Of a stretch of 64,000 nt of DNA, positions 11,013 through 21,835 are shown in pieces. A model generated the notes under the pieces. That model did no database searches. It was not told the DNA's origin and saw nothing but the letters and a program-made list of their open reading frames with translations. Position 1 is the stretch's first letter. Every line of letters starts with the position of its first letter. Origin of the DNA: Saturnia japonica. Its lineage: Eukaryota; Arthropoda; Insecta; Lepidoptera; Saturniidae. Location: contig CM065322.1 in NCBI GenBank assembly GCA_033032175.1, positions 3,100,001-3,164,000 on the forward strand. Reading direction: 5' to 3'. The position numbers and the translations under genes were made by a program.

Positions 11013-11131
11013 GCCAACGTCCATACCACGTTGAAAACACCGGTTCTCGTCCGATCACCGAAGTTAAGCAACGTCGGGCGCGGTCAGTACTTGGATGGGT
11101 GACCGCCTGGGAACACCGCGTGACGTTGGCT
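11013..11131 (+). rRNA. 5S rRNA: 5S rRNA, cluster 2 copy 4
   Basis: Consensus copy. The period is 205 bp because the spacer TA run is one dinucleotide longer. Confidence 0.97.
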
Positions 11132-11217
11132 TTTTGCAATTTTTGTTGTATATTATATATATATACATAGTGACGTCATTATATATAGTGCAGAGTATAG
11201 TTTATTTATCAACGTGT

Positions 11218-11336
11218 GCCAACGTCCATACCACGTTGAAAACACCGGTTCTCGTCCGATCACCGAAGTTAAGCAACGTCGGGCGCGGTCAGTACTTGGA
11301 TGGGTGACCGCCTGGGAACACCGCGTGACGTTGGCT
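11218..11336 (+). rRNA. 5S rRNA: 5S rRNA, cluster 2 copy 5
   Basis: Consensus copy with a spacer nearly identical to that of copy 4, suggesting recent duplication. Confidence 0.97.
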
Positions 11337-11418
11337 TTTTGCATATTTTTTTTTGTATATTATATACATAGTGACGTCATTATGTATCGTGCAGAGTATA
11401 CTTTATTAGGAAATGTTT

Positions 11419-11537
11419 GCCAACGTCCATACTAAGTTGAAAACACCGGTTCTCGTCCCATCACCGAAGTTAAGCAACGTCGGGCGCGGTCAGTACTTGG
11501 ATGGGTGACCGCCTGGGAACACCGCGTGACGTTGGCT
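11419..11537 (+). rRNA. 5S rRNA: 5S rRNA, cluster 2 copy 6 (variant)
   Basis: Changes C15 to T, C17 to A and G41 to C. C15T and G41C are shared with copy 7 only. The upstream spacer switches to a type like those of clusters 1 and 4 (TATGTATCGTGCAGAG). Confidence 0.92.
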
Positions 11538-11615
11538 TTTTGCATTTTGTTGTATATTATATACATAGTGACGTCATTATGTATCATGCAGAGTATACTT
11601 TATTAGGAAATGTTT

Positions 11616-11736
11616 GCCAACGTCCATACTACGTTGAAAACACCGGTTCTCGTCCCATCACCGAAGTTAAGCAACGTCGGGCGCGGTCAGTACTTGGATG
11701 GGTGAGGTCGCCTGGGAACACCGCGTGACGTTGGCT
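11616..11736 (+). pseudogene. 5S rRNA: 5S rRNA, cluster 2 copy 7 (insertion, array edge)
   Basis: 121 nt. It carries C15T and G41C, and GGGTGACCGCC is changed to GGGTGAGGTCGCC, a net gain of two bases inside the C-box region. This would disturb TFIIIA binding and the folded RNA, so it is probably not functional. Confidence 0.88.
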
Positions 11737-12275
11737 TTTTGCTTATTTTTAAATGGCGATTTATTTTAATCCCAAACACATTTTATGTTTGAATGGACAC
11801 TTTTACTTCTAATAAACTTAAATTCGTATTTTGAGTAAAAGAATTATAACAGAAAAAAACTTTCAGTTTTAGGATTAGATGCAGTTTGAAATGTACAACA
11901 AAATTTACATAATAAATAATAAAGCAATTTTAAAATCAGCATGATAACATAAAATACCGCTATTCATCTTCTTAAAAGCAGTGCAGTTGATTAGATATAA
12001 TCCCAATGGTGCAGCGGCTGACAAATGGCGTTAATAAGAAACCTGTCGTGTCGTGGGATTATGTCCTGTTAATTGCTGTTGTTATTGTCACCACTAGGCT
12101 GTCATGACGTAGTGATGGGAAAGAGCTAACGATAATTTTTTTTTATACATATTAATTTTTCTGCGAGATATTACATACCTCATATAGTCTCAAATAGGGT
12201 TATTATATCAGGTTATTGCTAAAAAGAATAATCTCAGGAGAAGTTTAATATCAGGCATATATGTGTACATAATTC
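11737..12275. other. Spacer downstream of cluster 2
   Basis: AT-rich, no recognisable gene. A mildly GC-richer patch at 12000-12120 has no interpretable frame. Confidence 0.4.
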
Positions 12276-12514
12276 TCTATCTATATAAATAAAACTATTG
12301 TGTTTTGCCATTGTGCGCGCATCGCGCAAAACTACTTACTGAATCGATTTTGATCATTTTTTTATTTACTCCTTAGATAATTGGTTCTTATTATAAAAAA
12401 ACCAAGATATCATAATTCAATAAAGAGATATTAGCGTTTTAAGAAACTACGATTTTTATGATCATAAAGCGTTCTTCTGTCATCCACAAGAGCGAAGCCA
12501 CTGGCAAAGCTAGT
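12276..12514 (+). mobile_element. Helitron-like non-autonomous element
   Basis: Starts with a TCTATCTATATAAATAA-type end and finishes with GAGCGAAGCCACTGGCAAAGC followed by TAGT, the TC...CTAG layout of short insect Helitron-like elements. No terminal inverted repeat or target duplication is visible, as expected for that class. No coding capacity. Confidence 0.5.
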
Positions 12515-13789
12515 CATAAAATAAAAATACTTTTATTGTCAGTTATTTTTATTTTCAAAAAATTTAAAAAACATGTATAACTTCTGCCCGTGAATTCGTC
12601 TTCGTGGACTTTAGAATTGGACCTTTACCGGGGTAAAAAATATCTTATGTGTAGGAAATTTAACGATATATAAAGAACATATAAGTTCTTTATTTATATG
12701 TATATGTATAAAAATGAAGTTTGTATTTTATTTGGTTGTTTCTTTATTTTGCCTAAGCGTCCCTAAACTATTCATCCAATTTCGATCTATGGTAAAATTT
12801 TGTAAGTATACCCCCAAATGTTCTATATAGTAGATAAAATTATAGAATATACTTAGTATAAAATGCACGTCGTTGTTTTACGACCAAAATTCCAACTTTC
12901 CTTAAATAGCATTTATATAGACATACATTTTCTTGTCCCCGGGTATTATTATATCATTTTATAACAACAAAAATGCAAATCTGGATTACAATAAAGAATA
13001 GAAGATAACAAAAAAATCCAATGCATAATATAATATACCAAAGAGGAAAACAAAATTAAAAATTGAAAACAATAACAAGAGAAGCTAAAAATATTTGCGA
13101 ATGGTGAATTTTAAACACATATTTCTTAAAGTGACGTTATGAAGTGAAATAATGTACTTTTATCTGGAATGAAATTGTAATTATACATGATACTATATAT
13201 AATATATTGAATATAATGTTGATATAATAACATGCATTCAATTTCATTAAATCGTTTGTAACATTTTCGATGGTTACAACACTAACTGATAATTTAAACT
13301 CGGCATTAACTCGGTGCGGTATCGTAAGAGGATTAATATTTTAAATTAAAATGGCGGCCGCGCGGTTCGTGTAATTAAAATGTGTCATAATATTTAGGGG
13401 GGTACATTGAGAATTAGAATAATAACTAATAGTCTAAGAGATTTGGATTAGTTATGTCTGTTTTTTTTTTTAATTTAAATCTGGCTTCCATCAATGTATC
13501 CGGTTGGATTTTTTTATATTAAAGCCTCTATCCAGCAGCACTGGGTTATTGCAAAAGGTTTAAATTCTGTTTTGCTAAGAGTACTCATAGAACTCTAGAA
13601 TGTAAAGGATTTCAAGTTTATAGTTTCATTCGTTTAGAAGTTATAGGAGTGCAAATTTACGAAGATTTGACACTGACTTATGATCATCAAAATAGAACTA
13701 GTAATTCCCCAATATCTAGAGATATTTAGATTGATATTTTATATTTAGAAACTTCATAATAAACTACAGAAAGAAGTGAAATCCCAACA
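12515..13789. other. AT-rich DNA with no supported gene
   Basis: Contains a short hairpin at about 12671-12692 (AAAGAAC / GTTCTTT). A small CpG-rich patch, ATGGCGGCCGCGCGG, lies near 13351. No coding frame is supported. Confidence 0.4.
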
Positions 13790-13960
13790 AAACATGCTGT
13801 AAAAATGGGTCAAGTCTCGATTGAGATGTTTGTTTATAAAAAATAGTGAAATCTCTTAAACAGCTGGCCTCTTTTACTCGTTAAATCCCATTATTTTGAA
13901 TCTACTATGCCTAATTGTATAAGCTTAGACAAAATATCTCAATCGAGTTTTGTTGGGATT
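13790..13960. mobile_element. Short MITE with AATCCCAACAAAAC terminal inverted repeats
   Basis: The left end AATCCCAACAAAAC (13790-13803) is matched by its reverse complement GTTTTGTTGGGATT (13947-13960). A second matching block, CTCGATTGAGAT on the left and ATCTCAATCGAG on the right, shows the repeat was longer; the left copy has a 22-bp insertion between the two blocks. At about 171 bp it has no coding capacity. No clear target duplication was seen, so the superfamily is open. Confidence 0.65.
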
Positions 13961-14974
13961 ACAAGCCCAGAAGAAGGGCAAATGTTTATAGATACTTTTA
14001 GAGGCAACTTGCGTTATTTAACACTATAACTACATTTAAGTATAACAACAAAGACCAAAACATGTTTTTTTTTTGTTTGTAAGTTTAAAATTTTGATCGC
14101 GTTAATTATTATCTCGTTTTAAATCGCATTACAAACCAAATTAAACTTAGGTGAATTCGCGGGGCACATCTTGTTCTGCAATATGATTTTATTTTACATT
14201 GTATAATGCTTATCTGCAAATCTACGGCGAACGTTTCTAGGTTCCTAAATATACATTAGACAATACTTAAAAGCTACGATTTTAAACGAGCCACAGGGCT
14301 TTCTACGGTAGCATTAGAACAGGGCACAATTTTATAAAATTTTGAAAGTTTGAGATATATTGGTTGTTATTTAATATACATTAATTGAAACATTATTTTT
14401 TACACCTTAACAAAATCATGTTATATAGTTACCTACAAAACTCAAACTGTAGCTAGTTATATCAAATTCCAGTTACAGCATTTCTTTAAGTTTTTGAGTA
14501 TAACAACCACACTGTCATAATTTAATCCCCTGTTTCAATATTTTGCAACCCTTCTAAATTGAACTTAACCAGTGTTTCTTCCTACTCAAATGAGAATAGC
14601 TCTTCACTCCTCTCTATAAGGGTTTAATGAATGCATTATTACTTTGGTAATATAACTGACAGATTGACCCCAATCTACCAGGGTATTATGATTGAGAAGC
14701 GTCTGCTCAGACAAATGTATTACATTTGAACTGCACTGTTGCCGATTTGTATCGGTCAGCGTGATATAAGGAACTATTAGTTTAATGGGCTTACTTGGTT
14801 TTGATTCGTTAGTATGAAGAGATATTTCGCTAGTGACTAAATTGGGTACGATTTATGACGTCATTATCTATGTTCTTTGACATTATTTGTACAAGTAAGT
14901 TAATTATTTGCTATATCTTTTATCTTATTCTTCTTGCAGAAAATGTTTTATACCTATAGATTTTCGTCGTTTCG
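13961..14974. other. AT-rich DNA with no supported gene
   Basis: No gene seen. A TATGACGTCATTATCTATG stretch near 14854 resembles the 5S spacer, but no 5S sequence follows. Confidence 0.4.
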
Positions 14975-15165
14975 TCGGTTTAGAGTAGTCTTGACCTGAC
15001 CGTTCTTCAGAACATTCCCGATTTCATCGTGGAACGTTCTTCTAGGCCATCCTCTTCCAAAGTTTTCTTTCACGCTTGTCTTATAAATCTGTCCAGTCAT
15101 TCTTCTTTCATTCATCCTCTCTACATACTCACACCATCTAAGCGTCCCTTTGTCAATTCATGAGA
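14975..15165 (-). mobile_element. LINE C-terminal fragment (RTE-like)
   Basis: On the minus strand the frame reads LRWCEYVERMNERRMTGQIY followed by VKENFGRGWPRRTFHDEIGN and VLKNGQVK. This matches the post-RT region of insect RTE-like elements (cf. RMDE.RLTKQIY, GRGRPR.TF.DQI). Only about 60 codons are visible. Confidence 0.6.
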
Positions 15166-16935
15166 CTGTATATTCTTGCACACCACAACGCTGTACCTGG
15201 ACTAATTTTCAAGTACATTACTGGTATTCAACAATATAGGTATTCTTGACTTCAGGTATCAATTTGTAAATGATGTCTAATGTTTAAAATATTCTGTCAT
15301 CATCAGTGACTTGGAAACAAAGTAATAAAGAGACTTCGGGCCTAGAGAAATTTCTTTCAAGATTTCTGTCTACCTGAGGAAGTCGGTGGATTATTTCGAC
15401 CCTAAAGATCATAGCCAAATAACATCGTGTTGTGTTCCGACTGCGAGTAGGGTTTCCAGAGCTCCTTAATGAAGTCGGGTACTAGGTCAGCAACGCACTA
15501 ATGATATCTATGGTATGACAAGCGTCCTTAGGCTACGGTAGTTGCTTACCATAAGAAAAAAAAATTGTTGTATCTGGAAAGCTGCCACTAAACCTCGATT
15601 AAAATTCAACTATTTCAACTACTTCCCCGTTCTTTCAATGCAGCTATATTTTTACACATGTCATACCTTTGTAATTCTTGTTAATGATCAGTCTCGTAGC
15701 GGGTCGTGTTGTATAAAACTGATTGAGCAGGGTCCGTGCTCAAAAACAAACTCCTTTTCAATACACCACGGACCCCTGTCAGCGAAACAAAACGTTTTGA
15801 GCAGTGAAAAATGAAATCAAGTGGACAGTGTTTGGTAGTTCAACTACTTAAACATTGAAGGTTCACAATTTGCTACTTAGAACATGATATAATTATATTA
15901 GAGGTAACGTGGTAGGACAATCTATTTATGTCACGTTATTCCAGAACGACAGAGTATAGATCGACCGTATCGTTATAAAAACTTCCGTGTATAAAAGCAG
16001 GACTTTTGCTGTTTTTTATTTTTATAGTAGTCTTTTTTATTCCTGGGTGTCTGATACGGCGGTGTAAATAAACAATTTTTGTAATTTTAGTAGGGTCGTT
16101 TTATTTGAACTTCCAAATGAATTAGGTAATCCCAAATACATAAGTAGTATTTCCTTTTAAAATTTTCCTATTAATACTTACTTAATATTTCTTTGAATAA
16201 GAAAGTAACGGGTTCGGTTTTCATTTTTAAAAGTGTAGCGACACATAGCGACATCTATCGAGCCACATAGGACGCATCCTACTATCCCACATTGCGCTAT
16301 AGAAATTCACTCTATCGTTGAGTATATAGACAAGAACCCGACTACAACAGTCGGGGCAGCTGTCCGCCAGATATAGCACCCGTCTGGCCGCAGGATCCTC
16401 CCTTTTCTATGGCGGATGAGGAACTTTACTCTCTGTTCCTCACCTCCGCTAAAGTTGGTGATACGTCAGCACAACCTTCTTTACAAAGCTACGTCATCAC
16501 CACTTATGTGACGAACAGTAGATCAACAATATTTTTTTAATGTTTTTATAATTAATATCGAAAATATAGGTTGTAATGCCAGTCTAAATAACACACAAAT
16601 AACATAGTGAATAAATTAAAATGTCCTAAGTCCGTAGTAAGTGTAATGTTATATTCCAAGCTTGACCGTCCATTTATCAGTGGCACTTAACCGAATTTAC
16701 ATAAAATCCGACACATGATTAATGTCCATGCGTGATACTACGCTGTATCTACTCAATGAAGATTACTTTCACTGTTTATTTATTATAAAGTCGATAAATA
16801 ATTGTTGTAGTATATACGGGAGAAGAGTTTTTATATAGGTACAAAATTGTAGGTAATTTAAGATTCATAATCGAAGTTGATTATTAAAGTATGTACTACT
16901 AGAGCTTTTCCCGCGGCTTCACTCTCGTCATAGTT
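15166..16935. other. Spacer before inverted 5S cluster 3
   Basis: No gene called. An open frame at 15542-15814 has no domain. It overlaps an imperfect inverted repeat (15728-15738 with 15767-15778) built on GGGTCCGTG/CACGGACCC. A GC-rich block at 16220-16470 holds a perfect 7-bp hairpin (CCCGACT/AGTCGGG, 16337-16355); its nature is unknown. Confidence 0.4.
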
Positions 16936-17108
16936 GATTTATGTCCCATTTTAAATCAATTGCTAAATACCAATTTTCATAGACATATTTTTGGATGTTC
17001 ATACAAATACCACGTTGGCAAAAGTTTATCAATAAAGTATACTCTGCTTGATACAGACTGACGTCACTATGTATATAATATACAAGAAAAATTGCAAAAA
17101 GCCCGAAT
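16936..17108 (-). repeat. 5S array unit with gene body replaced, unit 1
   Basis: The array spacer is present, with ATAAAGTATACTCTGC, TGACGTCA and the GCAAAAAGCC terminator side. The 5S body is replaced by unrelated sequence starting GATTTATGTCCCATTTTAAA. Only a few bases of the 5S ends remain (ACGTTGGC and AAGCC). It cannot make 5S rRNA. Confidence 0.75.
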
Positions 17109-17280
17109 GATTTATGTCCCATTTTAAATCAATTGCTAAATATCAATTTTCATAGATATATTTTTTTAATGACGGATGTTCATACAAATACCACGTTGGT
17201 AAACGTTGATAAATAAAGTATACTCTTCATGATACATAATGACGTGACTATGTATATAATATAGAACAAAAATTGCAAAA
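17109..17280 (-). repeat. 5S array unit with gene body replaced, unit 2
   Basis: Second tandem copy of the replaced unit, about 173 bp after the first. It shares the GATTTATGTCCC segment, CAATTTTCATAGA and ATGTTCATACAAATACCACG, with a few substitutions and about 10 extra bases. The duplication shows the altered unit was copied along with the array. Confidence 0.75.
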
Positions 17281-17399
17281 AGCCAACATCACGCGGTGTT
17301 CCCAGGCGGTCACCCATCCAAGTACTGACCGCGCCCGACGTTGCTTAACTTCGGTGATCGGACGAGAACCGGTGTTTTCAACGTGGTATGGACGTTGGC
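17281..17399 (-). rRNA. 5S rRNA: 5S rRNA, cluster 3 copy at 17281 (variant)
   Basis: Minus-strand copy with one change, C112 to T. The spacer on its 5' side has the intact TGACGTCA (17439-17446) and matches the cluster 1 spacer type. Confidence 0.95.
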
Positions 17400-17483
17400 A
17401 AGCTTTTAGCAATAAAGTATATTTTGCATGATACATAATGACGTCACTATGTATATAAATATACATATACAAAAATTGCAAAA

Positions 17484-17602
17484 AGCCAACGTCACGCGGT
17501 GTTCCCAGGCGGTCACCCATCCAAGTACTGACCGCGCCCGACGTTGCTTAACTTCGGTGATCGGACGAGAACCGGTGTTTTCAACGTGGTATGGACGTTG
17601 GC
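17484..17602 (-). rRNA. 5S rRNA: 5S rRNA, cluster 3 copy at 17484
   Basis: Consensus copy. From this copy on, most spacers of the cluster read TTACGTCA instead of TGACGTCA at -47 to -40. Confidence 0.97.
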
Positions 17603-17621
17603 AAGCGTTTATTAATAAAGT

Positions 17622-17649
17622 ATACCCTGCATGATATATAATGACGTAA
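17622..17649 (-). promoter_or_regulatory. Representative cluster 3 upstream elements (variant octamer)
   Basis: For the gene ending at 17602, the octamer at 17642-17649 reads TTACGTCA on the gene strand, at -47 to -40. One base differs from the palindrome found elsewhere; position is unchanged. Confidence 0.55.
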
Positions 17650-17682
17650 CTATGTATATAATATACAAGAAAAATAGCAAAA

Positions 17683-17801
17683 AGCCAACGTCACGCGGTG
17701 TTCCCAGGCGGTCACCCATCCAAGTACTGACCGCGCCCGACGTTGCTTAACTTCGGTGATCGGACGAGAACCGGTGTTTTCAACGTGGTATGGACGTTGG
17801 C
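17683..17801 (-). rRNA. 5S rRNA: 5S rRNA, cluster 3 copy at 17683
   Basis: Consensus copy; period 199 bp. Confidence 0.97.
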
Positions 17802-17881
17802 AAGCGTTTATTAATAAAGTATACCCTGCATGATATATAATGACGTAACTATGTATATAATATACAACAAAAATTGCAAAA

Positions 17882-18000
17882 AGCCAACGTCACGCGGTGT
17901 TCCCAGGCGGTCACCCATCCAAGTACTGACCGCGCCCGACGTTGCTTAACTTCGGTGATCGGACGAGAACCGGTGTTTTCAACGTGGTATGGACGTTGGC
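17882..18000 (-). rRNA. 5S rRNA: 5S rRNA, cluster 3 copy at 17882
   Basis: Consensus copy; period 199 bp. Confidence 0.97.
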
Positions 18001-18080
18001 AAGCGTATATTAATAAAGTATACCCTGCATGATATATAATGACGTAACTATGTATATAATATACAACAAAAATTGCAAAA

Positions 18081-18202
18081 AGCCAACGTCACGCGGTGTT
18101 CCCAGGCGGTCACCCCCCATCCAAGTACTGACCGCGCCCGACGTTGCTTAACTTCGGTGATCGGACGAGAACCAGTGTTTTCAACGTGGTATGGACGTTG
18201 GC
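18081..18202 (-). pseudogene. 5S rRNA: 5S rRNA, cluster 3 copy at 18081 (3-base insertion)
   Basis: 122 nt. Three extra bases expand the CCC of GGTCACCCATCC to six C (as read on the plus strand), within the C-box region. C29 to T is a second change. Probably impaired. Confidence 0.88.
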
Positions 18203-18282
18203 AAGCGTTTATTAATAAAGTATACCCTGCATGATATATAATGACGTAACTATGTATATAATATACAACAAAAATTGCAAAA

Positions 18283-18403
18283 AGCCAACGTCACGCGGTG
18301 TTCCCAGGCGGTCACCCATCCAAGTACTGAGACCGCGCCCGACGTTGCTTAACTTCGGTGATCGGACGAGAACCGGTGTTTTCAACGTGGTATGGACGTT
18401 GGC
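18283..18403 (-). pseudogene. 5S rRNA: 5S rRNA, cluster 3 copy at 18283 (2-base insertion)
   Basis: 121 nt. Two bases are added so that GGTCAGTAC reads GGTCTCAGTAC on the gene strand, just before the C box. Otherwise consensus. Confidence 0.88.
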
Positions 18404-18483
18404 AAGCGTTTATTAATAAAGTATACCCTGCATGATATATAATGACGTAACTATGTATATAATATACAACAAAAATTGCAAAA

Positions 18484-18570
18484 AGCCAACGTCACGTGGT
18501 GTTCCCAGGCGGTCACCCATCCAAGTACTGACCGCGCCCGACGTTGCTTAACTTCGGTGATCGGACGAGA
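18484..18570 (-). pseudogene. 5S rRNA: 5S rRNA, cluster 3 copy at 18484 (5' truncated)
   Basis: The first 34 or so bases of the gene are missing: consensus sequence breaks after GGACGAGA (plus-strand reading) and joins spacer AACGTTGATAAATAAAG directly. It also carries G106 to A. This is the promoter-side edge of the cluster. Confidence 0.92.
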
Positions 18571-18639
18571 AACGTTGATAAATAAAGTATACTCTGCATG
18601 ATACATAATGACGTCACTACGTATATAATAACAATACAA

Positions 18640-19359
18640 GAAAAATAAACTATGCAGATGAAAATAGAAGACAATGTACTGCGTTTACTTTCTACGATAA
18701 GTTCGGTTATATCCTGTAAGGTATACAGCGTGATACTACATCAATAAGAATGCTTAATGTCGTTGTAAACTGACTTCAGTTGTAAAAGTTGCTTTAGGGG
18801 GAACCATTCGTCGGTGGGTGAGGGCCAATCAAAATTTTATGCTAATGGCATGTGCTAGTTACTGAACTATATTTCAAGCTAGTTTTAAATTAGTACTTTA
18901 ATTATGTATTTTAAGCCCATTTTGAAATTGACTACTTTGTTGAAACAAACATTATTAAACGTAGGTATTTATATTTCTTGCTCGTAACTAAGCACGGAAT
19001 TTATGCATCTCAAGCATACTACTGTTTTCTATAATTATTTAATGACAAATTATTTGTCATTTTGACTAATTTAACTAACTACTTTAGCTCTGTGATTCAA
19101 AAAGTCTCTTGGTCTTCTAAGGAGAGATCGCATTTTGTCGTGATCCTACGCAGTGTCTTGCCTGAAACTGGTGCAGATCCACCTGTAATGTGTCAGGTTA
19201 TTGATATCTTTTTACCATTCCTGAGTACTTATGCTGTTTTGACGATCTCAATTTTTCCCTATTCTATAAAAGCAGCCAAGTCAGCGAAGTCCATGAGGTT
19301 TTGTTTAAACGTTTAAGAAAATATATGCGGTACTTATATCAAAACACCAATTTTTAAAA
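18640..19359. other. AT-rich spacer after cluster 3
   Basis: No gene recognised. An open frame at 19062-19316 has no identifiable domain. Confidence 0.4.
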
Positions 19360-19770
19360 TTTTTGTCTGTCTGTCTCTCTGTTTGTTCCGGATAATCTCC
19401 GAAACGGTTGGACCGATTTTGACGGGAGTTTCACTGATAGATAGCTGATGTTATAAGGAGTAATTTAGGTTACTTTTAATAAAAAATAATAATTAGGGTT
19501 CCGTGAAAATAAAATAAAAACTGGTCAAGGTGAATCAATTCGGGGGCTTAAATGGCTTACGCTCAGTAAACCTTGAGATAATTATAAAAAATTAATGTAC
19601 TTACTACGTAATTATATACTTTAAAAAGTTAGTATGAGCGTATGTCTATCTTCTAAGGATCACCCACAATAAGCATTTTTATAATCGGGAGCGGGGGTAG
19701 TACGAATCGCACGTGTGCCCGATCGACGGCATTCTATAGTCCACGCGAGCGCAGCTGCGGGCACAGCTAG
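19360..19770 (+). mobile_element. Helitron-like repeat fragment
   Basis: Contains TTCCGGATAATCTCCGAAAC, GGACCGATTTTGACGGGA and TTAGGGTTCCGTG, and ends in CGCAGCTGCGGGCACAGCTAG. These blocks recur in lepidopteran non-autonomous Helitron-like repeats. A reverse relative lies at 46660-46905. Confidence 0.5.
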
Positions 19771-20600
19771 TATATTATTATGAATTTATATTATTGCTAA
19801 TTTTCGTATAGTATAAAAAAAATTCATATATAAAATATGAATCAGTTGTGACTTGGTCGGGTGTACTTTGTAAATTATTTTTATTACAAGTTTAGTTTAA
19901 CTAATACAACAATCTAGCTTTAACTATGTAACGTTTACAATTTTGATTTCGAATAACAATATTTTTGATTCCAAGAACAATTTACATACATAAAATATAT
20001 TTTATAGCCAAGGCTATATATAGCCTTAAATAGGATCTCAAACTAGGAGATGGCAATAAAATAAAGGCCTAAGAATCAATTAGACTAGAAACAGAAAATA
20101 TAATAATGTTGATTTGTAAAAGGATATAAATAAAAAAAAAATACAATGACCAACTCTTGAGCTAGTGGCTAACAAGATGTCTTGAATAATTCTTCGCTCT
20201 GTTTGTATGAACAACGTTTGACGTTGTAATCAACTAAAACTATAATAACTATATTGTGTTTGTTAACCAGGAAAAGGTTTTTCTTTGTAGGACGATTTTG
20301 CAGATGAAACGATCGGCTGGAAAGCTTGATTTAAAATAAATCGACGGTATTGCCGTATTTTTAAAACGTTTAAAATTTAAACAATAATAATAAATAGCAA
20401 AACCTTCGCACTGGGAGAGAAGTCCATTACTTGTCGCCGTACGGGAAGTGGTGACGTTGCTTCTGTAAAATTTACAATGCTTTTAGTCACACGCCAGTGG
20501 TCGGCTCACACGTCTTCGCGAGATCTGACTTCTTACATGAAGCTCTGAAATCTCCGATAGTATTAGATGTGACATATATTATAATATTGTTATATTTTTT
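19771..20600. other. AT-rich DNA with no supported gene
   Basis: No gene, RNA or terminal repeat recognised. Confidence 0.4.
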
Positions 20601-20841
20601 AATCGACTTCAAGAAAAGTAGGAGCTTCTCAGTTCGAATGTATATTTTTTTTAATGTATGTTCAAACATAAATAACTTCTTTGTTTATCGACCGATTTGG
20701 AAGATTCTTTTTTTAAACTAAAGTGGATACCTCAAGGGTGGATATTTCGTTGATATTGGACCTTCGACTTTGAATATACACCAGGGAACTCCTCAAATTC
20801 ATTGAAGTTTGTTTTCTTTTTTGGTAAAAATTGACTTGTTG
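20601..20841 (+). repeat. Dispersed repeat family A, copy 2
   Basis: Carries the family landmarks AATCGACTTCAAGAAAAG, CAGTTCGAATGTATA, ATCGACCGATTTGGAAGA, ATACCTCAAGGGTGG and CACCAGGGAACTCCTC. Short open frames on both strands here are by-products. Confidence 0.75.
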
Positions 20842-21599
20842 GATATCAATTTGAACTTCTAAATATTTGAAACTAAGGTTATGTTAGAATATATTTTCAT
20901 CTTCAACCTAGCTAGAGAAGAATATCTTAATTATTGCTGTTTATCACTACTAATTTATTTCATTCTTCATAGTGGAGTAGTTAGCATTGGTTAGCAAATC
21001 CCTTTTTTTAGACTGATGACCTTTTCTTCATTTTTTTTTGTGCTATGATCACACCCCAGATCATTAAAATATGAGGGGGCCTCCCAGGTGGGAGTCACTT
21101 TTAGAGTGTTTTGTGTTTTCAAACATTCACTCACTTATTTTATTATAATATTATCTATAAAATCTAGGACCTTCTAGTTTTGCAAACTTTTGCTAAACTT
21201 AAACAACATTGTGATGGTTTGTGTAAACTTATTTATACGGGGACGCGTCGCTCCTATTCCCCCTGTACTTAGAGTAATGCTACTGATTCTTCTCCAATTA
21301 TATATTTAAACATTTACATTCTATGAACTTAAGAAAACTATATATTATAAAACATGTTTTATAATACAACAAATATTTTATATCTGAGTTTTGCCCTCTA
21401 AGTGGCATTACAATTTCAAGTTACTTAAATTTAAAAGAATATTTGTACTCTCAGGGTATGACGTAGGTATATCAGCTAGTTTAGTCTTCTCTAGGACAAC
21501 AAAGTAAATACTGAAATCATATACAGTACGATTGCATAGTTTAAAACAGGTCTAAAGGAAAAAAAGTCGGAACAGATAAAACACAAAGATATGTATCAA
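20842..21599. other. AT-rich DNA with no supported gene
   Basis: No recognisable gene. A brief GC-rich stretch at 21074-21096 (GGGGGCCTCCCAGGTGGGAG) is too short to assign. Confidence 0.4.
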
Positions 21600-21835
21600 T
21601 AAATAAATATGAGGACAGAATTTCACACACGGCCATTTAATTCCAAACTAAGCAAAGCTTGTAATATTGTAACTAAACAGCTGATATACATACATATATA
21701 GATATTTAACACCCAGACACACACAACTGACATTTATGCTCATCACACAAAGTCAGTCATGGGCGGGGATCGAACCCGCGACCTCTCGGCTCAATAGTAG
21801 CGTTTACTACCACTGCGCCACGAGGCCTGTCAATA
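21600..21835 (-). repeat. tRNA-derived SINE, family E, copy 1
   Basis: On the minus strand the head reads GGCCTCGTGGCGCAGTGGTA (A box) and CGCGGGTTCGATCCCCGCCC (B box). The body has GTGTGATGAGCATAAATGTC, GTGTCTGGGTGTT and TACAAGCTTTGCTTAGTTTG. The T stem is perfect, but no full cloverleaf forms and a long body follows, so it is a SINE and not a tRNA gene. Confidence 0.8.

Noticed and set aside
14854..14872. 5S spacer-like TGACGTCATTATCTATG as an orphan 5S locus
   Set aside because: No 5S-like sequence follows within 100 bp; a short match can arise by chance.
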